64,000 bases of DNA, from contig JAFSLQ010000059.1 of NCBI GenBank assembly GCA_017448355.1, positions 1 to 64,000 of the forward strand, read 5' to 3'. This document shows, piece after piece, positions 35,533 through 45,588 of the stretch. Made by a program: the position numbers and the translations under genes. Under the pieces are notes generated by a model. That model made no database searches. It saw only the letters and a program-made list of their open reading frames with translations, and was not told the DNA's origin. Source of the stretch: Clostridia bacterium (GTDB lineage Bacteria; Bacillota; Clostridia; Christensenellales; Borkfalkiaceae). Numbering within the stretch: position 1 is the first letter of the stretch; each line of letters opens with the position of its first letter.

Positions 35533-35561
35533 AGTATAAACTATTTGCGCCTTATTGTCAA
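35533..35561 (-). promoter_or_regulatory. Promoter of yceD-rpmF
   Basis: Minus strand TTGACA (35556-35561), 17-bp spacer, TATACT (35533-35538). Confidence 0.8.
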
Positions 35562-35600
35562 CGATTTTAATTAAAAATTCTTTTTCGCCCGATTTAATAA

Positions 35601-36794
35601 TTATTTTGCGGTCAAAATCTTGGTTTCGCGCGCGATTGAAAGTTCTTCGTTGGTCGGAAGAACGATAATCTTAACCTTGCTGTCGTCGGCATTAATATAC
35701 CCTATACCCGAAGAATATTCTTCGTTCTTCTTTTCATCGAATTTCGCGCCGCAGTATTCCATATTTTCCATTACCATCTGACGAACGCGATAAGAGTGTT
35801 CGCCGATTCCGCCCGTGAACACGATAGCGTCCACGCCGCCGAGAACGGCGATATAACTTCCGACGTACTTTTTAACCCTATACGCCACCATTTCGATAGC
35901 AAGGCGCGCCCTTTCGTCGCCATTTATCATCGCGTCGGTGCAGTCGCGCATATCGCTGGAAAATCCGCTGATGCCGAGCATACCGCATTTTTTATTGAGA
36001 TAGTTTACCACTTCTTCGGGTTTAAGCCCTAATTTAACGCGTAAATAATCCACCGCCGCAGGGTCGATATCGCCGCTGCGCGTACCCATAACAAGACCTT
36101 CAAGCGGTGTAAAGCCCATAGAAGTATCCTGACACTTGCCGCCCTTTACCGCAGAAACGGAAGAACCGTTGCCAAGATGGCAGACGATAATTTTCGCGTC
36201 GGGATTATTTAAAAGTTTTGCCGTTTCTTCGCTAACAAACTTGTGCGAAGTGCCGTGGAAACCGTATTTTCTGATTTTATACTCTTCGTAAACTTCATAC
36301 GGAATACCGTACATATAGGCTTTTTGCGGCATCGTGGAGTGGAAAGTCGTATCGAAAACCGCGACCATCGGCACGCCTTTCATAACTTCCCTGCAACTTT
36401 TGATGCACGCAATATTGCCGGGCATATGAAGTGGACCGAGTTCGGCGTTCTTTTCGCAGATTTTAATGACTTCGTCAGTAATCACGACCGAGTGCTTGAA
36501 ATCTTCGCCGGAGTGAAGAACCCTGTGTCCCACAGCGCCTATTTCGTCCACGCTTTTGATACCGCCGTTTACGGGGTCAAGCATCGCTTTTAAAACGAGT
36601 TCCATCGCTTCTTTGTGCGTTGGCATATCCTGTTTTATAACGGTTTCTCTGCCGTCCGCGGTTTTCTGGGAAAGTTGACTGCCTGAAAAGGTTATTCTTT
36701 CGCAAAGCCCTTTTAAGACGACGCTTTCGTTTTCCATATCGATAAGTTGATATTTGAGTGAAGAACTGCCTGCGTTAATTACTAAAATTTTCAT
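35601..36794 (-). CDS. ackA: Acetate kinase
   Basis: A 397-aa ASKHA-fold kinase interconverting acetyl phosphate and acetate with ATP formation. VINAGSSSLKYQL (about 4-16) is the N-terminal signature, and HLGNGSSVSAVKGGKC (about 207) and VFTGGIGEH (about 322-330) are later ATP-site motifs. Encoded 30 nt downstream of pta, so the two form the classical acetate-yielding operon. Confidence 0.97.
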   Translation of the reverse strand: MKILVINAGSSSLKYQLIDMENESVVLKGLCERITFSGSQLSQKTADGRETVIKQDMPTHKEAMELVLKAMLDPVNGGIKSVDEIGAVGHRVLHSGEDFKHSVVITDEVIKICEKNAELGPLHMPGNIACIKSCREVMKGVPMVAVFDTTFHSTMPQKAYMYGIPYEVYEEYKIRKYGFHGTSHKFVSEETAKLLNNPDAKIIVCHLGNGSSVSAVKGGKCQDTSMGFTPLEGLVMGTRSGDIDPAAVDYLRVKLGLKPEEVVNYLNKKCGMLGISGFSSDMRDCTDAMINGDERARLAIEMVAYRVKKYVGSYIAVLGGVDAIVFTGGIGEHSYRVRQMVMENMEYCGAKFDEKKNEEYSSGIGYINADDSKVKIIVLPTNEELSIARETKILTAK

Positions 36795-36824
36795 AAATAT
36801 ATATTCCTTGTTTTTTTGTCTGAA

Positions 36825-37859
36825 TTATTCGGCTTGAAGCGCTGTTATCGCGACAACCGCCACGACGTCGTCCGCGTTGCAACCGCGGGAAAGGTCGTTA
36901 ATGGGCTTAGCAAAACCCTGACAGATAGGACCGAGCGCCATATATCCCCCGAAACGCTGTGCAATCTTGTAACCGATATTGCCCGCGTTGATGTTCGGGA
37001 AAATAAATACGTTGGCGTTGCCCGCAACCTTAGAGTCGGGCGCTTTTAAGTTGCCGACTTCGGGTGCTGTCGCCGCGTCGAACTGAAATTCGCCGTCAAG
37101 AATAAGGTCGGGTGCGTTTTCCTTTGCGATACGCGTCGCTTCCTGCATCTTCGGCACGGATTTAAAATATTTATCGTCGTTGCCGCTACCCTTTGTCGAG
37201 AAGGAAAGCATAGCGACGCGGGGTTCTATGCCCGCGATATTTTTAGCGGTAGCCGCGGAAGATATCGCGATGTCCGCAATTTGATTAGCGTCGGGTTCGA
37301 TGTTTATAGCGCAGTCTGCAAAAACCGCTACCCCGTCGGGATTATATTTATGCGGCGCGGGCGCAATCATTATGAACGAACTCGAAACCGTGTTGATGCC
37401 GGGCGCAGTCTTAATTACCTGCAAACCGGGGCGAAGCGTGTTCGCGGTGGAGTGGCACGCGCCTGAAACCATACCGTCCACGTCGCCCGCTTTAAGCATA
37501 AGCGCGCCGTACATAGCGTAGTCTTTTAATATGGCAAGTCTTGCGGCGTTTACGTCCGCGTATTCGGGAAGATTTGTCTTTTTATTGATTTTACCTTCTC
37601 TCGCCTTATAAAGCATAGCGGCGTACTCGTCGGTCTTAGCAAAAGTTTTGGGGTCGACAACGTTTACGCCCGCAAGGTCAACGCCCGCGTTTGCCTTTTC
37701 GATTTCTTCCTTGTTGCCGAGAAGAGTTATGCGCGCAAAGCCTTCTTTGACGACTTTGACCGCCGCTTCCACAACCCTGTTATCTTCGCCTTCGGTCAAA
37801 ACTATGTTTTTGTTTTTAACCTTAGCCCTTGTCTTTATCTCCGAGAGAATATCTGCCAT
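36825..37859 (-). CDS. pta: Phosphate acetyltransferase
   Basis: A 344-aa enzyme converting acetyl-CoA and phosphate to acetyl phosphate. The start is set at ATG 37859 (MADILSEIKTRAK) with AGGAG upstream; the frame stays open to 38042, but those residues are not Pta-like. The family core includes LTEGEDNRVVEAA (about 22-34), MVSGACHSTANTLRPGLQ (about 131) and the C-terminal GPICQGFAKPINDLSRG. Upstream of ackA, divergent from tmcAL. Confidence 0.95.
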   Translation of the reverse strand: MADILSEIKTRAKVKNKNIVLTEGEDNRVVEAAVKVVKEGFARITLLGNKEEIEKANAGVDLAGVNVVDPKTFAKTDEYAAMLYKAREGKINKKTNLPEYADVNAARLAILKDYAMYGALMLKAGDVDGMVSGACHSTANTLRPGLQVIKTAPGINTVSSSFIMIAPAPHKYNPDGVAVFADCAINIEPDANQIADIAISSAATAKNIAGIEPRVAMLSFSTKGSGNDDKYFKSVPKMQEATRIAKENAPDLILDGEFQFDAATAPEVGNLKAPDSKVAGNANVFIFPNINAGNIGYKIAQRFGGYMALGPICQGFAKPINDLSRGCNADDVVAVVAITALQAE

Positions 37860-37991
37860 AATAAACACTCCTTTATAAAAATATTTGTAATTTTTGCGAA
37901 AATACTGTAAAATATAAAATATAGGTATTTTAACGCCTTTTACATTGTACAACTTTTGATTTAAAAAGTAAATTGTTTCGGGGAGATATTT

Positions 37992-39164
37992 ATGAAAATT
38001 TGCGCGTCGGTAGCGGAATACAATCCATTTCATCTCGGGCATTTAAAGCATATCGACTATATGAAAAACGAGTTAGGCGCGGAACGGGTCGTTATCGTGA
38101 TGAGCGGAAACTTTACTCAACGCGGCGAGCCGACGGTTTTAAATAAGTTTACGCGTGCAAAACAGGCGATAATAGCGGGGGCGGATTTGGTTATAGAACT
38201 TCCCGCCGTTTTTGCGACCGCCAACGCGGAAACTTTTGCGACTGGCGCAATCAATCTTTTAGACGATTTAGGCGGAATAGACGGACTGTGTTTTGGCGTT
38301 GAAAGCGGCAAAAAAGAAGAGTTCTTCTCGCTTGCGAACGCTATGCTTGACGAAACCAAGGAGTTTAAAAGGATACTGAAAAGTCATTTGGAAGAAGGCG
38401 TTTCGCTTGCAAAAGCGAAATTTTTGACGGTCAAAGAGTTAAAGGGCGAAGATTTTACCGAAGAACTTATTTCTCTGCCCAACAATATTTTAGGTTTAGA
38501 ATACTCAAAAGCCATACTGAAAAGAAACAGCAACATACAGACCTACCCTATGCTTAGAGATGGCGACCATAACAGTTTAGTGCTTAAAAAGGGCATAACG
38601 AGTGCGACGAGTATACGAAATAAAATTCGGGAAGGAAAGATTAAAAAACTCAAAAAAAATCTGCCGCCATACGTGTATGAAGACTTAAAGCCTTATCCGT
38701 TTGTGTTTGATAAAATAACCGCGGCAGCGCTTATCACGGCAAGCAAGGAAAAATTAGCGAATATCGCCGACTGCACCGAAGGGCTTGAAAACAGGATAAA
38801 GGCGCTTATAAAAGACAACAAAAACATTGACACTTTGATAGAAAAAATTTCCACTAAACGGTATACGGCGACGAGAATAAGGCGTATATTCATCGCAAAT
38901 CTTCTCGGCATAACGAAATCTTTTACCGAAGAGTGTTTAAAATCGCACCTGTACGCCAAAGTGCTTGCGGTAAACGCCGAACATAAAGACATAATTTCAA
39001 CTCTATCAAAAACCAGTAAAATACCTATTCTAACCAGAAAGAGCGACGTCGCGGCACTTAAAAAGACGGCGATGAGCAGTTTTGAACTCGACGTTCTTGC
39101 AAACGATATATATAATCTTGCACTCGATGAAAACAGCAACGAAAATAATATGGTGATAATTTAA
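37992..39164 (+). CDS. tmcAL: tRNA(Met) cytidine acetate ligase TmcAL
   Basis: A 390-aa nucleotidyltransferase-fold enzyme making N4-acetylcytidine at the wobble position of elongator tRNA-Met with acetate and ATP. Motif ASVAEYNPFHLGHLKHI (about 4-20) with the H-x-G-H box, SGNFTQRGEP (about 38-47) and a later S-A-T-S-I-R-N-K-I (about 205-213) are family features. SD GGGGAG at about 8 nt. Its neighbourhood with pta-ackA, yceD and rpmF matches the ylbM-ylbN-rpmF region of B. subtilis. Its use of acetate makes a link to ackA plausible. Confidence 0.93.
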   Translation: MKICASVAEYNPFHLGHLKHIDYMKNELGAERVVIVMSGNFTQRGEPTVLNKFTRAKQAIIAGADLVIELPAVFATANAETFATGAINLLDDLGGIDGLCFGVESGKKEEFFSLANAMLDETKEFKRILKSHLEEGVSLAKAKFLTVKELKGEDFTEELISLPNNILGLEYSKAILKRNSNIQTYPMLRDGDHNSLVLKKGITSATSIRNKIREGKIKKLKKNLPPYVYEDLKPYPFVFDKITAAALITASKEKLANIADCTEGLENRIKALIKDNKNIDTLIEKISTKRYTATRIRRIFIANLLGITKSFTEECLKSHLYAKVLAVNAEHKDIISTLSKTSKIPILTRKSDVAALKKTAMSSFELDVLANDIYNLALDENSNENNMVII

Positions 39165-39192
39165 GCGGCGGGCAAATTTGCCCGCCGCTTAA
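39161..39192. terminator. 32-bp perfect palindrome ending tmcAL
   Basis: TTAAGCGGCGGGCAAA (39161-39176) followed directly by its reverse complement (39177-39192). The tmcAL stop codon (39162-39164) lies inside the left arm. It ends the convergent transcripts of tmcAL and the zinc cluster. Confidence 0.8.
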
Positions 39193-39211
39193 AAATTTAT
39201 TTGATTTTATT

Positions 39212-39826
39212 TTAGTCTTTAAGGATTTTTCTCGCGATAAAATATTTAACCGTGGCAAACCAAGAAACCGCCGCCCCGATAAGCGCAAAAATCGCGGGAA
39301 TAATCGCCAACGAGTGCAATGAACAAACTTTAAGGTTGCATTGATATTTTATCATTATAGGCGAAGTTTTAATTATAATAAAGCACGCCGTCAAAAGAAT
39401 AAAAATTACCGTAAATAATATTGCGGAAACAATATTAAGCATCGGCTTTTTACTTTTATAATCCCAAACGGACATACCGATTACAGTTAGCATAAGTATA
39501 ACTGAAATTAACACAAAAATTCCCGACAGTTGCGTTTCGGTCGGCGTATGATAATTGTATACGGATATATCCCCGTATATTTTATTCGGCGAAGTAAAAC
39601 CCCCGCTTATAGCGGCAAAAAACAACTGAAACCCGGTATAAGATATTTCGTCAACTTTTGCATTTGAATTATAAATATGCGAAAACTTTAACAATAAAAG
39701 CATAACCGATACGATTGCAAACGCTATCGCAAAAAGCGGATAGTTTTTTAACTTTTTGACCGATAAATCGTATCTTCTTTTTTTATCTTCAATTACCCTT
39801 TCTGCTCTTGCTCTTTTAGTAGCCAT
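39212..39826 (-). CDS. Unknown membrane protein at the end of the zinc cluster
   Basis: A 204-aa protein with a basic N-terminus (about 1-30) and four hydrophobic segments (about 30-48, 99-120, 132-152 and 173-195), with a 50-residue exported loop between the first two. It is not recognised. It follows the lipoprotein gene by 10 nt in the znuABC direction, so co-expression with zinc uptake is likely. Possible roles (assembly, metal handling) are conjecture. Confidence 0.7.
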   Translation of the reverse strand: MATKRARAERVIEDKKRRYDLSVKKLKNYPLFAIAFAIVSVMLLLLKFSHIYNSNAKVDEISYTGFQLFFAAISGGFTSPNKIYGDISVYNYHTPTETQLSGIFVLISVILMLTVIGMSVWDYKSKKPMLNIVSAILFTVIFILLTACFIIIKTSPIMIKYQCNLKVCSLHSLAIIPAIFALIGAAVSWFATVKYFIARKILKD

Positions 39827-39836
39827 TTTTTATCTC

Positions 39837-40337
39837 CTATTTATCAACGTAATAATGTAATCCCGAATAATCTTCGATTAAATCCAGCGTTTCCGCTTTG
39901 AAAGTTAAAAACGTTATCGTTTCCACCGTGCCGTCGATTGCATAAATCTGAAAATTAGTTTTTTCAGCGTGCGGAAGAGTACCTTTTACGTGTACCCACG
40001 TTTTGTCGTTGTTCTTTTCGCTTTGATTTTTAGGCGCGGGAATTTTCCCGTCAAAATCAATCAAAAATCCTATAACAGTATCTTTACCGCACTTACAGCC
40101 GTAACCCGCCGAACATTGTCTTACGACGCAGATGTGTTTTTCACCGTTTATATCAGTAAGTTCGTAGGTGAACGCGTCGAAAGATATATCCGCCCCCACG
40201 TATTGCTGCGGATAATACTGCATATTTGTCATAGTCAGAAAAAAAGTGTCTTCGGTTAAATTGTATTTGCAAGCGCAAAAAAATAAAATAACCAATACGG
40301 TCAATGCAAAGAAAGTTTTTTTGATAACCTTTTTCAT
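39837..40337 (-). CDS. Putative cysteine-rich lipoprotein of the zinc cluster
   Basis: A 166-aa exported protein. Start set at ATG 40337, which overlaps the znuB stop as ATGA; the open frame extends upstream inside znuB. The signal peptide ends near F-F-C-A-C (about 20-24), a plausible lipobox. The mature part has a cysteine cluster CVVRQCSAGYGCKCGKD (about 86-102) and then a W-V-H-V-K-G-T-L motif. A cysteine/W-V-x-V-x-G-T-L pattern also occurs in the C-terminal domain of YcgQ-like (TIGR03943/DUF1980) proteins associated with zinc; homology is suggested, not shown. Translationally coupled to znuB. Confidence 0.7.
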   Translation of the reverse strand: MKKVIKKTFFALTVLVILFFCACKYNLTEDTFFLTMTNMQYYPQQYVGADISFDAFTYELTDINGEKHICVVRQCSAGYGCKCGKDTVIGFLIDFDGKIPAPKNQSEKNNDKTWVHVKGTLPHAEKTNFQIYAIDGTVETITFLTFKAETLDLIEDYSGLHYYVDK

Positions 40338-41188
40338 ACTCGTTTTCTCCCCGACGCCGCACCGATTATGACGCAAGCGCTAAATACGATTAAGTCCGCA
40401 ACCACAATCGTAGGTCCTACCGGCGTTCCCGCCATAATCGCGACGATAATACCCAGCATAGCGCACGATACCGAAATAACCGTTGCTAAAATCGTTACCG
40501 ATTTAAAAGTTTTGCATACACGCATCGCGGAAAGTGCGGGAAATACTATAAGTGCCGAAATAAGCAAAGACCCGACAAGTTTCATTGCAAGCACTATTAC
40601 CACGGCGATGATAACGGCGGTTATAAGGTTGTACGCGTCCGCTTTCGTGCCCGTAGCGCGGGCGAAGTTCTCGTCGAACGTAATCGCAAAAATCCTGTTA
40701 TAAAAAATTATAAATGTAAGCACGCAGATAACCGACAGCGCGACGCATAAAAACACGTCGGTACCGGTAAGCGTAAGAATTGAAAACGAGCCGAACAGCG
40801 TACTGCAAACGTCCGCCGAAAAATTTGAAGACGGCGGAAACAGGAATATAAGCATATATCCTATTGCCAGCGCGCCGACCGACAGCATAGCGACGGCGGC
40901 ATCGCCCTTAATTTTTGCTTTTGCGCCCGACTTCAACAGTAAAACCGCGCAAAGAACGGTTATCGGCAAAGCAAGGAGCATTTGGTCGGTAAGCCCCACT
41001 ACCGCCGCTACCGTCATAGAACCGAAAGCGACGTGCGAAAGCCCGTCCCCTATAAACGAAAACCGTTTAAGCACCAACGTTACGCCGAAAAGCGAAGAAC
41101 AAAGCGCTATAAGCACGCCGACGATAAGCGCGCGGTAGGTCATCGGCAAACTGAAATATTCCGCAAATTTCTGAAAAAACTCAGCCAT
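40334..41188 (-). CDS. znuB: Zinc/manganese-type ABC transporter permease
   Basis: A 284-aa ABC-3 family permease with about eight membrane helices. The N-terminal Y-R-A-L-I-V-G-V-L-I-A-L-C-S-S-L-F-G-V segment and G-D-G-L-S-H-V-A-F-G are the family hallmark, with G-S-L-L-I-S-A-L-I-V-F-P-A in the second half. Overlaps znuC by 8 nt and the downstream lipoprotein gene by 4 nt. Metal choice (zinc rather than manganese) is inferred from the acidic-histidine loop of the binding protein. Confidence 0.93.
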   Translation of the reverse strand: MAEFFQKFAEYFSLPMTYRALIVGVLIALCSSLFGVTLVLKRFSFIGDGLSHVAFGSMTVAAVVGLTDQMLLALPITVLCAVLLLKSGAKAKIKGDAAVAMLSVGALAIGYMLIFLFPPSSNFSADVCSTLFGSFSILTLTGTDVFLCVALSVICVLTFIIFYNRIFAITFDENFARATGTKADAYNLITAVIIAVVIVLAMKLVGSLLISALIVFPALSAMRVCKTFKSVTILATVISVSCAMLGIIVAIMAGTPVGPTIVVADLIVFSACVIIGAASGRKRV

Positions 41189-41891
41189 TGGTTTTACCCC
41201 CGTCGTTAGAATAAGCGGCTTTATGAGCAGCAGAAAGATATTCCGCTTTTGTGCCGAAAAAGTATTCTTTACCTATGCGCAAAATATGCGTAGCGTACTT
41301 TAACGATTCCGTAATATCGTGCGAAATCATAATAATCGTCGTGCCGTTTTGATTAAGCCTTTCAATCAGCGCGTACATTTCTTCCGTAGCATTTGGGTCA
41401 AGTCCCGAAACAGGTTCGTCTAAAAGCAAAATTTTATCGGTGGCACAAAGTGCGCGGGCAAGTAAAACCCGCTGTTGCTGTCCGCCCGAAAGAAAACGGT
41501 AAGAACGCTTTTCAAAGCCACTTAGCCCCATCGTTTCGAGATTTTTTTTCATAAGCGCCTTTTCCGCCTTGCCGAAAAACGGTCTTCTACCTAACCTAGG
41601 CAAACAGCCCGATAAAACGACTTCGCCAACCGACGCGGGGAAATCCCTTTGCACCGCGGTTTGCTGCGAAAGATAACCTATTTCGCTCTTTTTAAGCCCG
41701 TCGCCGAACACCGCCTCGCCTTCTATCGGCTTTAACAGCCCTAAAAGCGTTTTGACAAGCGTAGACTTACCGGCGCCGTTTTCGCCCATAATTACAAGAT
41801 AGTCCCCGCCGTTAACGGTAAAAGACAGGTCCTTAATCACCGCCCTGTTATCGTAGCCGCAGGATAAATTCCGACAAGAAATCTGTGCCAT
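41181..41891 (-). CDS. znuC: Zinc-type ABC transporter ATP-binding protein
   Basis: A 236-aa ATPase. Walker A GENGAGKSTLV (about 36-46), Q-loop in Y-L-S-Q-Q-T, signature L-S-G-G-Q-Q-Q-R (about 133-140), and Walker B I-L-L-L-D-E-P (about 153-159). N-terminal NLSCGYDNRAVIKDLSF and the GLDPNATEEMYALI segment suit the metal-uptake (ZnuC/MntB) branch. Lies 25 nt after znuA and overlaps znuB. Confidence 0.94.
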   Translation of the reverse strand: MAQISCRNLSCGYDNRAVIKDLSFTVNGGDYLVIMGENGAGKSTLVKTLLGLLKPIEGEAVFGDGLKKSEIGYLSQQTAVQRDFPASVGEVVLSGCLPRLGRRPFFGKAEKALMKKNLETMGLSGFEKRSYRFLSGGQQQRVLLARALCATDKILLLDEPVSGLDPNATEEMYALIERLNQNGTTIIMISHDITESLKYATHILRIGKEYFFGTKAEYLSAAHKAAYSNDGGKTNG

Positions 41892-41916
41892 ATATGCTCC
41901 TTACTTATACTTTTGA

Positions 41917-42879
41917 TTAATCCGACACTTTAAGCGCCGCACTTAACACCGATAAGTTACTCTCCATCACGGCAAGATAGTTTCTGCCACTTTCATACTC
42001 TTTTATGGTCGCAGCCTGCAACGAATCTAAAACCTTCGTTTCGACTTGCCCTGTGTAGCCCTTATCTTTTGCCGTCTGAATAACCGACCTTGCTATACTG
42101 CCGTCCGAACCTTCTATTATAAGTATCGTATTTAAAGAGTGTTCTATCAATTTATCCGCTAAACGCACGATAGTATCTAAACTTGCCGCAGAGTTTGCCG
42201 CGGAACAGCCGCTGAAAGCCGCAAAATAACTTAATCCGTAATCGTCGACTAAATATCGGAAAGGAAATCTGTCTGCAAAAAGCAGAGTTTTCGTTTCCGC
42301 TTTTTCAGTGGCGGCAAGATATTTTTCGTCAAGCGCGTTAAGTTTTGCTTTATACGCGGCGGCGTTTTCGGTATACGTACCCGCGTTCTCGCCGTCGATT
42401 TTTCCTATCGCGTCCGCAATTTCGTCAACGAAAATTTGCGCATTTTTTAAAGAAAGCCACACGTGCTCGTCGTATTCTTCTTCGTGGTCTTCGTCGCCGA
42501 CCGGCTCTTCGATTTTAGCGTTTTCGCCTAAAACTTCCAAAAGATTTATCGTTATTCTGTCGGAATTCGGGTTTTCCGCTAACACTTCGTCTACCCACTC
42601 GTCAGACTCTCCGCCGACGTAAATAAAAAGTTTACATTTTGCAATCGCTAAAATATCGTCGGATTTCGGCTGAAAATTGTGTAAATCCGCGCCACTTTTT
42701 GCCAAAAGTTTTACGCCTAAATCGGACTTTTTTTCGCCCAAAATATTCATAACCCAGTCGTACTCGGGAAAAATAGAAACAACAATGTCCGTTTTTTCAA
42801 CGGAACACGCGGTAAAAACACCGAAAGAAGATAAAATAAGGGTGAGTGCGGCAAAAAACGCCGCTAATTTTCTTTTCAT
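41917..42879 (-). CDS. znuA: Zinc-binding lipoprotein of ABC transporter (ZnuA type)
   Basis: A 320-aa cluster A-I substrate-binding lipoprotein. Lipobox V-F-T-A-C (C about 25). Metal ligands are the first histidine in GADLHNFQP (about 72) and a histidine within DEHVWLS (about 146). Between them is a flexible acidic/histidine loop, GDEDHEEEYDEH, characteristic of zinc rather than manganese systems. A late aspartate (I-I-E-G-S-D, about 269) may complete the site. First gene of the znuACB run. Confidence 0.93.
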   Translation of the reverse strand: MKRKLAAFFAALTLILSSFGVFTACSVEKTDIVVSIFPEYDWVMNILGEKKSDLGVKLLAKSGADLHNFQPKSDDILAIAKCKLFIYVGGESDEWVDEVLAENPNSDRITINLLEVLGENAKIEEPVGDEDHEEEYDEHVWLSLKNAQIFVDEIADAIGKIDGENAGTYTENAAAYKAKLNALDEKYLAATEKAETKTLLFADRFPFRYLVDDYGLSYFAAFSGCSAANSAASLDTIVRLADKLIEHSLNTILIIEGSDGSIARSVIQTAKDKGYTGQVETKVLDSLQAATIKEYESGRNYLAVMESNLSVLSAALKVSD

Positions 42880-42965
42880 AATAAAAAACCTCCAAAATTA
42901 AATATAAAATCGCTATAAACAAAAACAAACGGCAATAGATAGACTACTCCCGTAAGTTTTTCCGC

Positions 42966-42988
42966 TATAAGGCAAACTTTGCCCTATA
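42966..42988. promoter_or_regulatory. 23-bp palindrome between the small metal-motif gene and znuA
   Basis: TATAAGGCAAA-C-TTTGCCCTATA, symmetric except for one position. No T tract follows on the minus strand, so it looks more like an operator than a terminator. It lies about 90 nt before the znuA start. It does not match the Zur boxes that I know. Confidence 0.4.
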
Positions 42989-43005
42989 ACGCGCACAATT
43001 TATAT

Positions 43006-43299
43006 TTAATTTGAAAGTTTCACTTTTAAGGAAATTAATGTAGAAGAAAAAATCTGCTTAAAGCAGTAAAAGATACAAGAAACCGCGGCAAAAATAACCG
43101 CCAAGGCTATCGCCGTGCTTACCGCGACGTAAGTAATACTTTTTTTGGTAGTTTCAACGACTTCTAAAACGCGGCAGATTTCGCAGTGTTCGCCCGCGCA
43201 ATCGTGGTTAGTTTCCGCAATAGCAAACGCATTAAAAAGTATCATAAAGGAAGCGAACAGTACGGCAAGAATTATTGCTTTAATTCTTCTGCTTTTCAT
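43006..43299 (-). CDS. Small exported protein with His/Cys metal motif ahead of znuA
   Basis: A 97-aa protein: N-terminal signal or anchor (about 8-27), then the metal-binding-looking N-H-D-C-A-G-E-H-C-E-I-C motif (about 31-42), then a second membrane helix (about 58-80). Small proteins with this HxCxxxxCxxC pattern often accompany zinc-uptake loci in Clostridia. Transcribed toward znuA from its own consensus promoter (43333-43361), 126 nt upstream of znuA. Likely a metal-sensing or chaperone accessory; that is inference. Confidence 0.75.
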   Translation of the reverse strand: MKSRRIKAIILAVLFASFMILFNAFAIAETNHDCAGEHCEICRVLEVVETTKKSITYVAVSTAIALAVIFAAVSCIFYCFKQIFSSTLISLKVKLSN

Positions 43300-43332
43300 A
43301 ACTTTCGACCCCCTGATTTTTTCAATGATTAA

Positions 43333-43361
43333 AGTATATCACAGCAAATTTATAATGTCAA
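43333..43361 (-). promoter_or_regulatory. Promoter of the zinc cluster
   Basis: Minus strand TTGACA (43356-43361), 17-bp spacer, TATACT (43333-43338), upstream of the small metal-motif gene. Confidence 0.75.
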
Positions 43362-43375
43362 ACGCATACAAAGAG

Positions 43376-43416
43376 AAAGGGGGAAGAACGGATTTCAAAC
43401 CGGTTCTTCCCCCTTT
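43376..43416 (-). terminator. Terminator after groEL with repeated arm sequence (copy 2)
   Basis: AAAGGGGGAAGAAC (43376-43389) and its reverse complement (43403-43416), with A and T runs at both ends. The arms are identical to those at 24073-24112. Confidence 0.85.
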
Positions 43417-43427
43417 TTTATTACTTT

Positions 43428-45068
<1,641 letters not shown>

Positions 45069-45075
45069 TTATAAA

Positions 45076-45360
45076 TTATTCCACAATCGCCAAAATATCG
45101 CTCTGACGAATAATTATCAATTCTTTGCCGTCAACCTTAAACTCACTTCCCGAATACTTAGAATAAAGCACCGTGTCGCCGACTTTTACCTGCATAGTTA
45201 TCTCCTTGCCGTCGACTATTCCGCCGGGGCCTACCGCGATAACTTTTGCCATTTCCTGCTTTTCCTGCGATTTCGACGGAAGGATAAAGCCCGTCCCCGT
45301 CTTTTCTTCCTGCTCGATACTTTCTACGACAACTTTGTCGAATAAAGGTTTAACCGTCAT
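45076..45360 (-). CDS. groES: Co-chaperonin GroES
   Basis: A 94-aa GroES lid subunit: starts M-T-V-K-P-L-F-D-K-V-V-V, contains the mobile loop around EKTGTGFILP (about 19-28), and the family stretch VAVGPGGIVDGK (here VIAVGPGGIVDGKE) and V-L-Y-S-K-Y-S-G-S-E. First gene of the groESL operon, with SD GGAGG and promoter/CIRCE directly upstream. Confidence 0.97.
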   Translation of the reverse strand: MTVKPLFDKVVVESIEQEEKTGTGFILPSKSQEKQEMAKVIAVGPGGIVDGKEITMQVKVGDTVLYSKYSGSEFKVDGKELIIIRQSDILAIVE

Positions 45361-45391
45361 ATATTTGCCTCCGAAAATATTTATTACGTAT

Positions 45392-45418
45392 TTAGCACTC
45401 TTATCTTTTAAGTGCTAA
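45392..45418 (-). promoter_or_regulatory. CIRCE operator of groESL
   Basis: TTAGCACTC (45392-45400), 9-nt spacer, AAGTGCTAA (45410-45418): the HrcA-binding inverted repeat with one departure from GAGTGCTAA. It lies just downstream of the groES -10 box. Confidence 0.95.
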
Positions 45419-45423
45419 TTTCT

Positions 45424-45451
45424 ATTATATACGGGAAAAATAATTTGTCAA
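45424..45451 (-). promoter_or_regulatory. Promoter of groESL
   Basis: Minus strand TTGACA (45446-45451), 16-bp spacer, TATAAT (45424-45429), directly followed by CIRCE. Confidence 0.85.
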
Positions 45452-45534
45452 TAGAAAACGACTGATTTTTTAAACTTTTTTGCTTTTTGCGTCTTTTAAA
45501 AAAATCGTTTTTTGCCGAAACCCGCTACAACACC

Positions 45535-45568
45535 CAGCGCCCGCACTTCCAGTAAAGTGCGGGCGCTG
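45535..45568 (-). terminator. Terminator after the DUF1846 gene
   Basis: CAGCGCCCGCACTT (45535-45548) and its exact reverse complement (45555-45568), a 14-bp stem 20 nt after the stop at 45589. Confidence 0.75.
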
Positions 45569-45588
45569 AAAATCATTACCTATTATGT

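Noticed and set aside
37860..38042. 61-residue N-terminal extension of Pta
   Set aside because: The sequence is unrelated to Pta, and a proper SD (AGGAG) precedes the ATG at 37859.
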